A stretch of 64,000 nt of DNA from Piscicola geometra (Eukaryota; Annelida; Clitellata; Hirudinida; Piscicolidae). The DNA lies in assembly GCA_943735955.1 (NCBI GenBank), contig OX030955.1, positions 10,287,147-10,351,146 of the forward strand, written 5' to 3'. Of the stretch, positions 38,925 to 58,519 are shown piece by piece. The position numbers and the translations under genes are program-made. Each line of letters begins with the position of its first letter. Position 1 is the first letter of the stretch. The notes under the pieces were generated by a model. It ran no database searches, had not been told where the DNA came from, and worked only from the letters and a program-made list of their open reading frames with translations.

Positions 38925-41900
38925 TCAGTGGTATATCTTGTCAATGTGCCTCGCCATGAAGGTCATTCGAAGGTTGATTTTCCATAAGAGCTTGTGCAGG
39001 TCCCTGAGCACTAGGTAGTCTCTCCAGTATCTGCCAGCACTGGAAGATCTCACGTCCTTGTTGCTGTCGTTGGGGAAGAGATAAAGCGATGCTATATTGC
39101 GTTGACTCTGCATGGAGAAACAAACTACTAAATGATTTTTTTCAAAATGGCTATTTCTTTTTTAATCGATCCTTGCATATTCCTTTCAAAACTACCCTCA
39201 CACATCATGCACCTGATTTCCTTGATGGCGATGAGAGAGTTCTTCGAGTAGGCATGCCCTCCCAGTCTGTCCATCACCACGTGCAAGGAGCAGAGGATGC
39301 TGTAGATGCCGTACTCGGAGTGCGAAGAGATCAGTCTGTGTGCACGTGTGCATGTGAAAGAAAGTTAGCGTTGGTGTTTTAGCTTTACAAAAATTTAGTT
39401 TGTAAAAAAATCCTAGTGTGGTAGCTAGAATAAAAAGCTTTAATTTGAAAAAATTCCGAAACAACTTGAATTCGCTGGTGAAGCTGAATCCGGGCTCGAA
39501 GGTCGCTTCTCCATGCTCCGTCTTCTCCCAGTAAGCAGCAAGTCTGTCGTGGAAGAGAATGCTGCTTCATGTGATTGAACGACAGGTTGAGTGTTTTTTT
39601 ATTATATTAATCGAGTTTTTAAAATGATTTTATAAAAACTTTTATAATAGTTGAGGTCAATCCAACGCCAAAACTAATCTACAAGCTATAAGTCCGAGAA
39701 TATATTTTGACATTTTTGAAATTCATATTCAAAGATTTTATGAATCATAAAATTAAATGAAAATGAATTTCCAATTAGAACATAAACTTTTTATTAATTA
39801 AAAAAATAATTAACAACATCACCTCGCAAGGTCTTCAGTGGCGTACCTGACAAGTCTGGTGACTGACTTGAGCGTATGCCCTGAACCATCGGGTCTCTAT
39901 GGATGTGTGTATGTATGAGCGAGTGTGTGTGTGTGTGTGTGCGTGTATTTGTGTGTGTGTATGTTTGTGCGTGTGTTTGTATGTGTGTGTGTACGTGTAT
40001 GTGTGCATGTTTCTTGGTGTAAGGCAAAGGTGAAGGTCTTAATAGTTAAGTTTCACACCCAAACACCCTTTTATGCATATATATGAATGACCTGCACTTC
40101 TGCAAGCAACTTTCCATAATTAGATAACGCCACACTCCACACTCCTCCACCATCAATGCACTCATCACCTTGACCCAATATTCAAAACGCCTATTATTAA
40201 CTTACGGATTTATTCATTCTTTCATTTATTACGTCACCAACCCATTTGTCAACCTCCCACCCAGCAATCACCACCAGTGCACCAGTGCCGTCTCCTCATA
40301 CTCCGTGACGAATCTTGCGGCCATCTATCTCACGCACACAAATTAAGAAATACAAGAAGCATACAAGCACATACATACATACATACATAAATAAAAATTA
40401 TTTAAATATAAAATATATAATTAAATTACATGAATGAAATTTAAATATGATAATTAAATCACAATTTTTTTGCTCACCTTTATAACTCTTTCACTGTGAT
40501 GCAAGAGTGAAAAAAAGCCAACAAAAAAAGAGAAAAATTAAATTATATATTTTGAGCCACAAATTGATTACTTTGAAATAAAATTAATCAATTTGAGAAT
40601 AAAAGCACAAAAAAAGAGTTTGCACCAGCTTATAGAGCAAGCGATCATCTGTTAATTTTATTCAGTCGCTAAGGAAGTATTAAACGGCTATTAATCTTCC
40701 ATCTTATTATTTTTACTGTTATTTAAAGAAATTTATTTTTGATTTCATAATTATCTATTATTATTATTATTTACCAAAAAGAGATTCTTTTCATACTTAA
40801 AAATTCTTATTAATTTTTTGACCACTGCTTCTTGAAATGGTGTTTTTAATGTAAAGCCTAATCGTAAAATTCAACAAAATGTTTCAATAACACCAGCCAC
40901 ACTGCCCTCTCTACCCACTATTCATTTCAAAGCCGTCACAAGTAGCCCACCTTTTTTAAGCGAGGTCTGCCAAACAACTGGAAGATCTGCGTCTCCAGAT
41001 CTTGCACAACGTGAGTGTCGTTGAAACGACGTTCTGCCTGGAGATTGACATAGTGGGGGAATAAATCAATTAAAAAATTTGACGAATAAAAAGTAGTTAA
41101 TTTCTTAATGAATAAATAAAAAAGGGTGTTTTTTTGAAAAACACCTAAACAAAATCAGTAAATATTTGAAAAAATAGGATGTATAACCTCATAAAAAACT
41201 AAATTCCTGATTTTATAATATAATGAAAACTTCACAATAATCGCAGCCCGATCGATTAAATAGAGCCGCATAAATTAAAAAGAATAGTATCATTATAAAG
41301 TGTGGAAGCTAAGATCTTCAGAAGCACAAAAAATATCTTACAAATCCAGCACCTGAAAATTCTTAAAACTCTGTTTAAATACGTTTAATGCATGAATATT
41401 GAATAGTCAAAAAGGCTAGTTTAGAGAGGTTGAGAGTAGGGTTCTGGAGAAGCAAGCTTGAGAAGTTGTTCGGGGAGCGCAAAACACGACAGGCGAGCCA
41501 GCAAGTCTGGCTACGTGGCGATTCACTTTTAAACTGCTTGTTTTCAGTGCTTTGACGATCAAGGAGTGGAAGGTGGTGGCAGTGGTGGTGGATTTATAGA
41601 ATATTAAATTATCCAAAATGTAAAAAAAGTTTATTTTGAAGTTAATAAACGTTAAAATATTGAAGTGTGAATTATTTTCTTGAAATTGGGACCAGGAATT
41701 AGAAACAAAAAGAATATTATTAGTAGTAGGAGATATGTTAGACGAAAAAATATGCAATAAACGTATCACATCAACAAACAAGCCATTAAATGAAACATTT
41801 ATATATATATATATATATAGAATTAGAAACGGAAATCGAATTACAAACAGAAATACTAATTTGATACAAGCGGCAATGCTTAGAGGCATTACAAATTGAA

Positions 41901-42200
41901 GAAAATGATAACTGACACATCAAGGCGTCGCACTAACATAGTTTATCTTGGCCTTCTTGACCCTGGTGGCGAGTCGAGAAGACATGGCGGAGATGGATAA
42001 GAAGCTGGGCTTGAGAGAGGGTCTGAACTTCTGGTTGGACGCCATGTACTCGGCCAGGAGTTTGCGGTAGTTGGGGGAAATGATTCGAGAGCCTTGGCAG
42101 GGTTTCTCCCATCTGACCCCCCTCACCCGGACCCTCCTGCCTCCCTTCCTGCCTCTGAAGCCACCACTCCTGGCGTTGTAACCCTCGGTGATGAAGAAGA
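38925..42200 (-). CDS. Multi-exon gene of unknown identity
   Basis: Seven exons join in phase on the minus strand: about 42200-41938, 41037-40951, 40324-40283, 39896-39823, 39564-39466, 39335-39213, 39105-38925. I do not recognise the protein. The first listed exon is Arg/Lys-rich, then reads NYRKLLAEYMASNQKFRPSL. Later parts read ERRFNDTHVVQDLETQIFQL, RPDGSGHTLKSVTRLVRYAT, FHDRLAAYWEKTEHGEATFE, SHSEYGIYSILCSLHVVMDR and SAGRYWRDYLVLRDLHKLLW; the C-terminus is RHIDKIYH. These look like a folded, soluble protein, not low-complexity sequence, and codon-level phase agreement over six junctions makes a real gene very likely. The 5' end is uncertain: the first exon may begin at a Met further upstream or at an acceptor near 42150. 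The 42-base exon is the weakest member. No catalytic motif was identified. Confidence 0.7.
39905..40015. repeat. Imperfect TG-rich microsatellite in an intron
   Basis: TGTG/TATG alternation between exons of the unnamed minus-strand gene. The His-Thr frames across it are artefacts. Confidence 0.85.
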
Positions 42201-42593
42201 TGACGATGAGGAGGGTGATGATTATGATGCTGTTCGTCAGGTGCTTTGTAGTTGCGAGGTGCATGATGTTGCTAGAGGACTATAGAGTTTCTGTGCTCTT
42301 GTTTGCACTACGCCTCATCTTCCAGCAGTCTGTCTTTGCAATAGCCTGCGCTCCCCCTTCGACTATTGTTTATTATCGGAAGGTTTCAATATCTCCCTCC
42401 AATTTCTGTTGTTATATCTTTTTAAGATTCGTTTTTATCTATTTGTTATCTTCTTTGTTATATTGTTGTAATATTTTTTGTTCTCTTCTTTGTTATATTT
42501 TTGTTCTCTTCTTTGTTATATTTTTTTTGTTATTTATTATTTTTTTCCTTCGTTATTTTCATGACGTTTTGAGGTCATAAACGGAACGATTGT

Positions 42594-42601
42594 TGACGTC
42601 A
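42594..42601. promoter_or_regulatory. CRE-type palindrome upstream of the unnamed gene
   Basis: TGACGTCA, the full CREB/ATF consensus, lies about 400 bp upstream of the first exon found for the minus-strand gene. An 8-bp match alone is weak evidence. Confidence 0.25.
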
Positions 42602-42609
42602 CAACGACG

Positions 42610-45299
42610 GCACCACAGTCAAAGTTATCCGATCAAGCAGATATCCAACAAAGTCTTTATCGCCTCCTTGCAAACCTTTTTAAAGGCCCGATTTATATCG
42701 TAACTTTCTCAATGTATACTTCAAAAAGTATTTCAACGGAAAATTTTCTAGAACACACCGCTAATTATATCATTTTTTACAACTAATCAAGGTTTCAGCA
42801 TGATGTCAATATTGCTACAAAACCCGAGCTCTTCTAGTCTTACAGCGGCAGATTTAATGAGTTCGACAAACTTTCTTTTGTTTTTCTTCTCCTGCAACCA
42901 TTGAAGAACTCTTTTGCTGCTTAATTGTTTTTTTAGATCTTTTGTGAAACTTTATTTTTACACTTTAAAAAATTTCAACTGGTAATTGTGTTGCGTCATC
43001 GATGATAAACTCACAATATCGAATATCCTTTAATAGCAAAATTAAAGCAGAATTCAATGCCACTTTACTTAAACAGAAAAGTCGAAAAACCTACAACATT
43101 TTACTTCTACCCTATTTCTCAACAGTAATGTTCTTGTTAGTTTTGTTACTTCTTATAAAACAACACTGCAACACAGAAAGATAAAAACGTAATGCATAAG
43201 ATCGTAGAACGAATGGTGAGTGTTGATTGGTCAGAAGAAAATGATCGAAGCTGAAGGCACCTTAGGATTGGCTGGAGCTTGGTGACGGTGACAATTTGAT
43301 AAATGATTATTATTTGTTATTTAATCATTAGTTTCTTTAAAAAGTTGATTAATAAATCAGGTAAATCTGTATTAAAAGAATCGATTTTTAGAGTCATTTG
43401 ATATTCAAAATTGGTCCTACAAATGAGATAATTACCTATCTTAAAAACTTAATTTGTGTGAAGATGTTAAGTGAAAAAGAGCTTTTCATCTTTGGCAAAG
43501 TTTTGAATTGAATGAAAAAGCAATAGAAGATTTTTTTAAATATATGAAAAGCAATAAAAAGACAAAAGAATAAATTGTTAAAAAACAATGACGAAGTGAC
43601 ATTGCCAAACCTTTTGGCTCTTCCTCGGCTTTGGTTCAAGCCTCAGAGGCTGTTACTGAGAAAAAAATGTTTATTTACTTTTAAAATGTTCACTTCTTTC
43701 TATCAGTTAAAACTCTGAGCCTTTAAAGAACCAATCAACGCTTTCTAGATAAAAGAATGTGAAGAATAAGTTTATCAAGTATGCTTCTTCTTTTCTGACG
43801 ACGTGGCTTTCCTATCACAAAACTCCAAAAGGTCTTCAAGCTCTCTGACCCTTTATACTTTCAAAGTGTTCCAAGCCTTTCGAAAAGGCATGTGTTCGAC
43901 TTTATATACAGACCCACTTATTTGAATTTGTTAAATTTAATCATATATACTCCCATATCTTTTAGTATTTCACTTACCAAATATACCTCCCAAGTCACAC
44001 GCACAAGAAGTATCGAGTAGTACTAATAATGTATTTTAGGCCTTAAACGACGTTTAAATAGAGGCAGCGTTGATTCAAGTATTGAAACTGTTGTGTGAGA
44101 ACCCTGCGACACCAAGCACGGAGCACTTCTAATTATGCAGCGAAATAAAAATAATTTGAAGTAGAATGGATTAATTGCAGGGAAACAACGAAGGTATTTG
44201 ATGCGGCGTAAGCTGGAACGAGCTTCAGGACCAGTGATTTTCAAAAGCCGTAGAGTGAAATTGAACATCTTAGTTATATCCTCAAATTATTAAAAATATT
44301 AATATTTAAAACTTAGTTTCAAAAATGTTAGTTTCAATGTCATAAACCAAAAAAGTCACGGATGAGAAAAGATTGATTTAATGTAAGATATCTTAGTAAA
44401 AATGATTGAAAGTTTCAAGTGTTATTAACAATTGTTAATAATTGTTAATAATTTTTAACAATATGAAAAGAAATATAAAAGAAATGGCTGACTTTGTAGC
44501 CCTTTGAAAGCGCTTTAATGGCAAAGGAGGGAAGAGTAGATACAAGAATAATAAACAACGTCATAACTTTTTTAACGTAAACAAAACGAGTAAAACAAAA
44601 ATAGAAAAAAAATTGGAAAAACTAAAAGAGATTTAAAAAGAAAAAATACGAATAGATAAGTAGGAAACTTTTTTTCAAGTTTAACTTAAAATATCGGTAA
44701 AGATGGTGGCTGGTCGTATATTGAGATTGTTGCTGTAATCAGTTCAATTATGTTGGACTCAGTTGCTTGAAGCAACAACATTTAAAAACTTGTTGTTGCA
44801 ACCGAACACCAGCTTACAGCAACAGCACAGCAACAACAGCAATAACACTGTTACAGCACGGCCTACAAACTTTATCAAAACAGAAACAGCACTGCAACAC
44901 CACATTAAAAAAAGTTCATCAGCCTTAAAAATAGCAACATCTCGTTCTTGTCATAAGAAAAAAAGAAAAACAAATCACAAGAAAAAATAAAAGCAAAAAA
45001 ATAAAAGCAAGAAAAACTAAAAGCAAGAAAAACTAACAACTGAAAACTTTTCAAACGAAGCCAAACGACAAAGACAAAACACAAGAGAAAGAAAGGTAGG
45101 AAGACAGACGAATAATTTGATAGAGCGAATTATTCTGCCAGTTCCGAATACTCAACATGAAACAATTAATAATTTGAATCTAAATAACTTGAAAACGCAT
45201 TTATCAAACATTTTCCACTAAACCAAAAATGCACCCAACAGAACGACGCCGAGCAAAAGCCAAAGTCTAGTGGAAGTAGAATGGTGAGAAGGAGTGGAG
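42610..45299. other. Intergenic region between divergent genes
   Basis: AT-rich, with no recognised exon. The right part (about 44700-45299) should be promoter and 5' UTR of the TSSK-like gene. A 75-codon Gln/Asn/Lys-rich frame at 44763 and a short upstream ATG frame at 45281 lie there and look like untranslated leader or noise. Confidence 0.45.
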
Positions 45300-48164
45300 A
45301 TGGGTAGTCGCAGTGGAAAGTCGAACAGCAGACGTCGCTGGAAGAGCAGTCGCAGAGAAGCCTCGTCGACGCACAACGAAGAGGCCTTCATCAACGAGAT
45401 CAAGCCCATCCTCTACGGCCAGTTTGGATACCAGCCCATCCGTGTCATCGGATATGGATCTTATGCCAAGGTTTACTTAAGAGGGGGAGGGGGGGGGGGG
45501 GGTAAATGATGCCGATTTAATGGTTTTATGTGACCTTTTTATATTGTCAATATGTGTGCCATTTTCTATTCAAGGCAAGTTATTTCTTTTTAATGTTTTA
45601 AATTAAACAATTTTCGAAGCACCTTTCAGCCTTGCCACATTATACCACGCCACAGGTAGTGATGGCCGAGTCAGCGAGACACGAGGCCGTGGTTGCCATA
45701 AAGGTGGTCTCGAAGACTGGCACGAAGCCTGACTTTGTCGACAAGTTTCTGCCCAGAGAAATCGACATCGTCAAAAGGGTTTTCATTTATGAGTTTCTTG
45801 CTAATACGGGTGCCTTGTTTCAATATGGGATAATCATAATAATAATGTAGAGCATTATTATAGTGGCGTATAACCCGAACGAGTTTGCAAGCCACTTAGG
45901 CTGCATATTTTCATTTGCACTTTTAGGTTACTAGGGCATTGGTTGCACTTGAACCTAGGACCTTTCATTATTGGTCAAGCCAAGAGTCGTTGCCGACTCA
46001 GCTACTTTTCACCCAATGGGATTATTGGTAATATCGCTTCTTTGCAGTGTAGAATTGGTGTTTTTGAGAAGATTAGGTATGGTAACTGGTTTAGTGAGCA
46101 GAACAGTAGATGGATTATTTTGACTGACGTGGTATTCAATTGAAAAGTATTTGTATGGTTTGAAGCACGTGCTATGGGTATTGTGGGTGATTTAGCCTTT
46201 ATAGTGCCACAAAGAATTAGCAATATAACAAAAACCATAAACATATATATCAAAAACCACTAAAACCCATCTTCAACTACAGCAACAACAATTACAGCTT
46301 CAACAAAAACAAAAAAACTGTAACCTTAACATCAACTACAACAGGTACGTCACAGGCACCTGATCACGTTTCTGCAGACGATAGAGACGAATGCCAGAGT
46401 GTACTTGGTGATGGAGTACGCCAGCAAGGGCTGTTTGCTCGATCTGATCAGGAAAGTGAAGAAACTCAGCGAGAAGGACGCAGGAGTGTGGTTCAGACAC
46501 ATCTGTGACGCTGTCGACTACCTTCATAATAAGTTGGTGGCAAGGGAGCGTGGAAAAACCTTTTTTCCAAAATTTTTAGTTAGGTATGGTTTTGCGGTTT
46601 GGTGAATGGTTTTTTGCATGAAGGCTCAAGTTGGTAGGTTGTTGTAAGAATCATCAACAAATGTCATTTAATTGGATAGGGGTTAAATATAATTCTTCAA
46701 AGCTCATCGGATGAATACTCTTTAGAAGAGACAATTATACTGTAGAATTTATAATCAAACAAAATATTTTTCAATTTTTTCAACTAAAAAAAGTGGAACT
46801 CCAATGTCCAGAATATTTCATGGATACGCTTCGTTATCCCTAATACTTATATAACTTTTGTTTAGATGTTTAGTTAATTTTACTAAAAACTATTCTATTC
46901 CGACACCACCGCAACCTTCGATCTCAGTGGCATCGTGCACAGAGACTTGAAGTGCGAAAACCTTCTTCTTGACTCCAGAAACAACATCAAGGTGGCGCTG
47001 ATTCAATAATTATGTGTAAAGGATGTAGTGAAAAGTAATCGCCGTAACAGTGAAACAATTTTCAGAATATCATAAAAGAAATGTCATAGATTATATTTAA
47101 AAATTGAATCTCAAACATCTCATAACAACAAGTATAACCCAATTGCGCTTTTGTTCATTTAGTAAAGGGCGCTACACAAATAATTAGAGATTGGTTGATT
47201 GATTGATTGAATTACAAACCAAACAACCAACACCTCTCTTATCAACAAAACCATCACCAACGTAGATCATCGACTTTGGCTTCGCAAGGTCTGACATGAT
47301 GCCCATCAAGGGTGCATACAAACTCAGCGAAACATTCTGCGGCAGTTACGCATACGCATGTCCGGAAATCCTGACGGGAACACCTTATGTAGGTCAAATG
47401 GCCGATATCTGGAGCATCGGAGTCATTCTATATGTGTTTGTAAGTGTGGGAAGGTGCGTGATTGAGGGGGTGAGAAGAGAAATAGAAGTTGAAAATATAT
47501 GAAAAAAGGTTTAATAGAGAGTGAAGATTGTAAATATTCTATAAACTAAAATTTTAAACAAATTCAGATTTCATTGAATTAATTAATGATTAGAAAGCCG
47601 TTTAAAATAATTTTCTTCTTTCCCATAGGTGCTAGGCGAGCTGCCCTTCAGCACGGAAGACAAGAGGGCCTTGGTGAAACAGGCTCAGAAGGGACCAGTC
47701 TTTGAGTCGAACTCTTGCTCGAGTGCCTGCAAGAGATTGATCGAAGCCATCTTAGTGGAGGAAGACAGAAGGCTCTGGTTCCCCGATATCAGGTGTCTTT
47801 TAGTCTTTCAGGATTAATAACACGAAGTGGCGATACATTTTTCATTTTTAAATGTTTTGGAGGTTAAGATAAGCTAATAAAGAAATATTAAAAATTTTAG
47901 TTCAAGCTACTAATCGTTTTTGTATTAGTTATCATTTTTATTCGTATCTCAAAAGCATGAATTTTTAATCGTTCTTAATTTGAAAGTTTTATTTTAATTG
48001 ACCTTATTTAATATAAATTTTTTATTTCATTTTCAATTAAAGTACTCTAATAAAAGGTTTTATTGATAATTATTTCAATATAAATATATTCCAGAGCGAC
48101 AAAATGGTTCACTGAGTACTGCGGCTACAACGACGACATAAAGCACCGGGATACAACAGCTTAA
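45300..48164 (+). CDS. TSSK-like: TSSK-like serine/threonine protein kinase
   Basis: Seven exons: 45300-45470, 45656-45778, 46345-46532, 46928-46991, 47266-47439, 47629-47792, 48095-48164. Phases agree and give 317 residues, the usual size for testis-specific serine kinases. After a basic N-tail come the Gly loop GYGSYAK|V (about 51-58), catalytic Lys73 in VAIK, alpha-C Glu92 in DFVDKFLPREID (a TSSK-typical sequence), the HRDLKCEN loop with Asp167, and DFGFAR with Asp185. The activation segment is SETFCGSYAYACPEIL, with CPE in place of APE, then DIWSIGVILYV. All key catalytic residues are present, so it should be active. The family acts in late spermatogenesis in mammals; expression here is unknown. 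Exon 3 uses donor AA|GTTGGT so that LHN-NGIVHRD is formed. A SINE lies in intron 2. A 15-base G run starts shortly after the exon 1 donor. Confidence 0.94.
45482..45502 (+). repeat. Poly-G run just after the TSSK exon 1 donor
   Basis: G5-A-G14 or so begins about 12 bp into intron 1. Its exact length may be a sequencing uncertainty. Intronic G runs near donors can act as splicing enhancers in animals; that role here is inference. Confidence 0.8.
45838..46008 (-). mobile_element. tRNA-derived SINE, copy 2, in TSSK intron 2
   Basis: On the minus strand the head reads GTAGCTGAGTCGG, a perfect A box (TRGYNNARNNG). About 45 bp later comes GGTTCAAGTGC, a near-perfect B box. A body follows with TATGCAGCCTAAGTGGCTTG and TTATACGCCACTATAATAAT, and an ATT-rich tail lies at the plus-strand left end. 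It matches 28170-28352 over most of its length. The D-arm-like hairpin GAGTCGGCAACGACTC is intact, so this copy looks younger in its head than copy 1. Confidence 0.87.
47160..47215 (+). repeat. SINE-like 3' tail GCGCTA..(GATT)n in TSSK intron 4
   Basis: AAAGGGCGCTACACAAATAA is followed by (GATT/GATTG)n. A matching arrangement (AGAGCGCTATAGAAATTGAT plus GATTGATT) occurs at 50745-50790. The shared ending suggests a second dispersed repeat family; the 5' parts could not be defined. Confidence 0.5.
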
Positions 48165-49047
48165 AGGAAGGCTGCAGAAATTATGCTGGAAAGAAGGAGA
48201 TAAATTCAGTTAAAAACGCTTTCTGTTTTGTATTTTTCTACACTACGGTGAAAATAAAAAGTGCTCAAATTGTCAGTAAGCTGGAAGTCTAATAAATCTA
48301 GATTCACGTGTGATTTCATCTTGGATTTTCCAGTTGTATCGGTTTGTGATGAAAATGCATGCCCATCATGGAAAAATTCTGAATTTTTGAGAGTTGAATT
48401 TTTTTTTAATTGAGGAAAAAAATTTCTTCATAATTTTCTCACAAATTCAAAACTTGCTGCTTACACTCATTCCCCAAATTAATTTTGAAAGTCTGAAAAA
48501 TGTAAGACTTGCATATTTTAAATTTATAACTATTTTCTATTTGTAGGGTTAAAGTTAAAAAAATTTTTGCAAATTTATTTATATTTATTTATAATCATTA
48601 AGTTTTTAATTTATCCTAATCATAGATATCCTACAAACAACAATTAGTATACTATATCTATGATCTTAATTAAGTTAAAATTGTTCAAAGGTGACGTTTT
48701 CATGGGTAGGCATTGTCAATGACATTCCATGTATCTTGGAATGTTGAAACATTTTACGTGCTTATCAGTGATTGAAGATGCAAAAAACAATAGTTACTTT
48801 GTAAATAGTTATTTTGTAAATAATTGTTTTTGTATTCACTTTTATACTTTTAAATAGATTTCAATATTTGAAATGGAACGTTGAACACCAATATTTGTAT
48901 TTATTTTTAAAAATAGTAAAATCAAAAATATTTTAAAAGTATGATGAGAAATTCAGATGTTTTATAGTACATTTTAAATAATTGCAACATTCTTCCACTC
49001 TGGCAAGACGAGGTTGGGAAAGAGTGCGCGAAGCGCTCGGGAACAAG
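48165..49047. other. Spacer between the TSSK-like and DUSP-like genes
   Basis: No coding exon seen. AATAAA at about 48292 may be the kinase gene's polyadenylation signal. Contains a 42-bp palindromic micro-repeat at 48621. The DUSP promoter should lie in the last few hundred bases. The frame of DUSP exon 1 extends upstream to about 48982 without an ATG. Confidence 0.5.
48621..48662. repeat. Short dispersed repeat with inverted ends, copy 1
   Basis: CATAGATATCCTACAAACAA, continuing to ACTATATCTATG: the ends CATAGATAT and ATATCTATG are exact inverted repeats around an AC-rich core. Nearly the same sequence is at 59161-59201. Confidence 0.75.
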
Positions 49048-50311
49048 ATGAGTGAGTTTTCCCATTGTGAGGTTGTCAGAGGCCTTTTCATATCTGGCAT
49101 TTTCGCGGTTTCCGAAAAAAATGTAAAAGAGAGGAACATAAAGCTGATCCTTAATCTGACTTACGACATTCCTGTGGCGTCGTTCAAAGATGTCCGAACT
49201 GAGAGAATCGAAATTGATGATGCGCCTTCAGTCAGAATAATCGATTACTTTGATCCTTACTGCGACCTTATTGAAGAATACTTGGTAAAAGATCATTTGA
49301 TTTCTATTATAATTCATTTATAAACCAATAAAAAGGGTTTATTAATGAAAAATTTATTGAATTGTTTCCTATTAAAAACGGTAATTTTATTTTAAACCAT
49401 TTCACAGAAAAAAGACCTTGGTGTCTTGGTCCATTGCATGGCAGGGGTGAGTCGATCTGCAAGCATCTGTCTTGCCTTCCTGATGAAGCACAGAGGCATG
49501 ACCTTGTTGAACTCGTACAACCACTTGAGAAGCGTCCGCCCGCAAATTCGACCAAATCCTGGCTTCTTTGAGCAGGTTCTTTCACTTCTTCAAATACTAA
49601 ATGTTTTTCAAATCCATTGGTATTGGTTTCCATAATGACTATTTTATTTATTATATATCATATAAACACTTCCCAAGCTGATAGAGTATGAGATGAGCTT
49701 GTATGGCATAACGACGGTGAGGATGGTGACAGGGCCTGAAGGAAGTATTCCTGATGTGTATCGGATGGATCAGGACTCTGCAATGGGTGGGTGTGTGTTT
49801 TGTTTATGCCATGAAGCATACCTTATCTTGGTATACAACTAATATTGTTTGATGGTTTTCAGCTGAAGCTTTGCATACATTAATGCAAGCAATAACTAAA
49901 ATTAAAATACCTTCACATCTGAATAGCTTCTCATTTACAATACACAACCAACCTCCCATAGGCTACTTCTTACCTCTGGGCAATGGCAAGAAGGCATCAC
50001 CAGCACCACCAACCCGGGTGCCTGAAGAAGTGGCGTGCAACAACGACATCTGCTGCGTCCTGCCAAAGAGCCAGAAGAGGATCATCCCCTCTTCCGTCTC
50101 GCCCAACAAAGTCCTCAAGCCCCGAGGCCTCCGAGTGCCCTCGCCTCAACTGCAAGCCATCCTGCATGATAATGATACCAGTTCCTCCGAGACCGCCATC
50201 TCCAAGCCACTCCATCCGCCGCGACCTCCGTTGCCCTCTCGTGACTCGGGCAGTGATGCGGATGACGAGATGAGCATGATGTCACTACCCCATCTCGCCA
50301 GGAACTCTTGA
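49048..50311 (+). CDS. DUSP14-like: Atypical dual-specificity phosphatase, DUSP14/18/21-like
   Basis: Four exons: 49048-49284, 49408-49575, 49678-49786, 49962-50311, in phase, giving 287 residues. The catalytic signature is VLVHCMAGVSRSAS, with nucleophile Cys89 and Arg95 (HCX5R). The general-acid Asp is in RIEIDDAP (57 or 58). IRPNPGFFEQLIEYE and IPDVYRM match the end of the DUSP14 domain (LIDYE, VPDVY). The enzyme should remove phosphate from Ser/Thr and Tyr of proteins; DUSP14-type members act on MAP-kinase and TAB1-type signalling in mammals. Beyond the domain, exon 4 adds about 115 Pro/Ser-rich residues that mammalian DUSP14 (198 residues) lacks. The start ATG follows an in-frame stretch with no other Met. 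Confidence 0.93.
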
Positions 50312-51090
50312 AGAAGAATTTTGGTGGTGGCGGAGGAGTGGTGCCGAAGGTTGGAGTGTCTGAAAGGATTTCATTGCAGTATTTATCTTATTTTTAATTT
50401 ATTCAATGCTACTTGCATAATTGTGAATTAAATGTGATATTGATGTTGACGAGAAATAAAAAAAGGAAAAAGTTTAGGGCGGTCTAGCTTATTAGAAAGA
50501 AAATAAGAAAGACCCAACTCTTCAATCAAGCATCTGACCACGTTAGTTGCAAACTTAAAAAGGTTAAAATTATCGAATGGCAGACAACTTGCAGTGATTA
50601 TCAGTATCATTATGCTTTCTTTATTTGTCACAATCAATATGTGAATCAGTGAGAGATAAAAAGCTTAAACGATTTTATTGCCTTCAAATTCATTCAGTGA
50701 GGCAGACGAGATAGTCATGATGATAATGATTCTTGAATTTGAGGAAAGAGCGCTATAGAAATTGATTTGATTGATTGATTGATAGTGATGATCCTCTATT
50801 TACAAATGAATCTCTTGAATTACATGTATTTAGAAGCTAGTTTATATAGTTCAGTTTTCGAATCCACCTTCCAACACGCTACAGCATACATATTTCACGG
50901 TATTAGCCACACAAATCATACAAATACTATAATCACCTATTTTTAAGACACAAAAAATAATATAATATGATGACTGTCAGATTATTTATTCCTGTCCCTC
51001 AGACACTCTAACCCCTAGAGCCCTTTCAAATCCTAAATAACCCCCTAGAGTTGTGCCTCACACCCCCTCAGCCCCTAGCACTCTTGTAAG
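50312..51090. other. Convergent spacer between the DUSP-like gene and CRBN
   Basis: AATAAA at about 50454 may end the phosphatase mRNA. A SINE-like tail GCGCTATAGAAATTGATTTG plus GATT repeats lies at about 50745-50790. No exon seen. Confidence 0.5.

Positions 51091-58519
<7,429 letters not shown>

Noticed and set aside
44023..44268. 81-codon minus-strand frame as an upstream exon of the unnamed gene
   Set aside because: No matching splice sites or phase, and no resemblance to the neighbouring exons.
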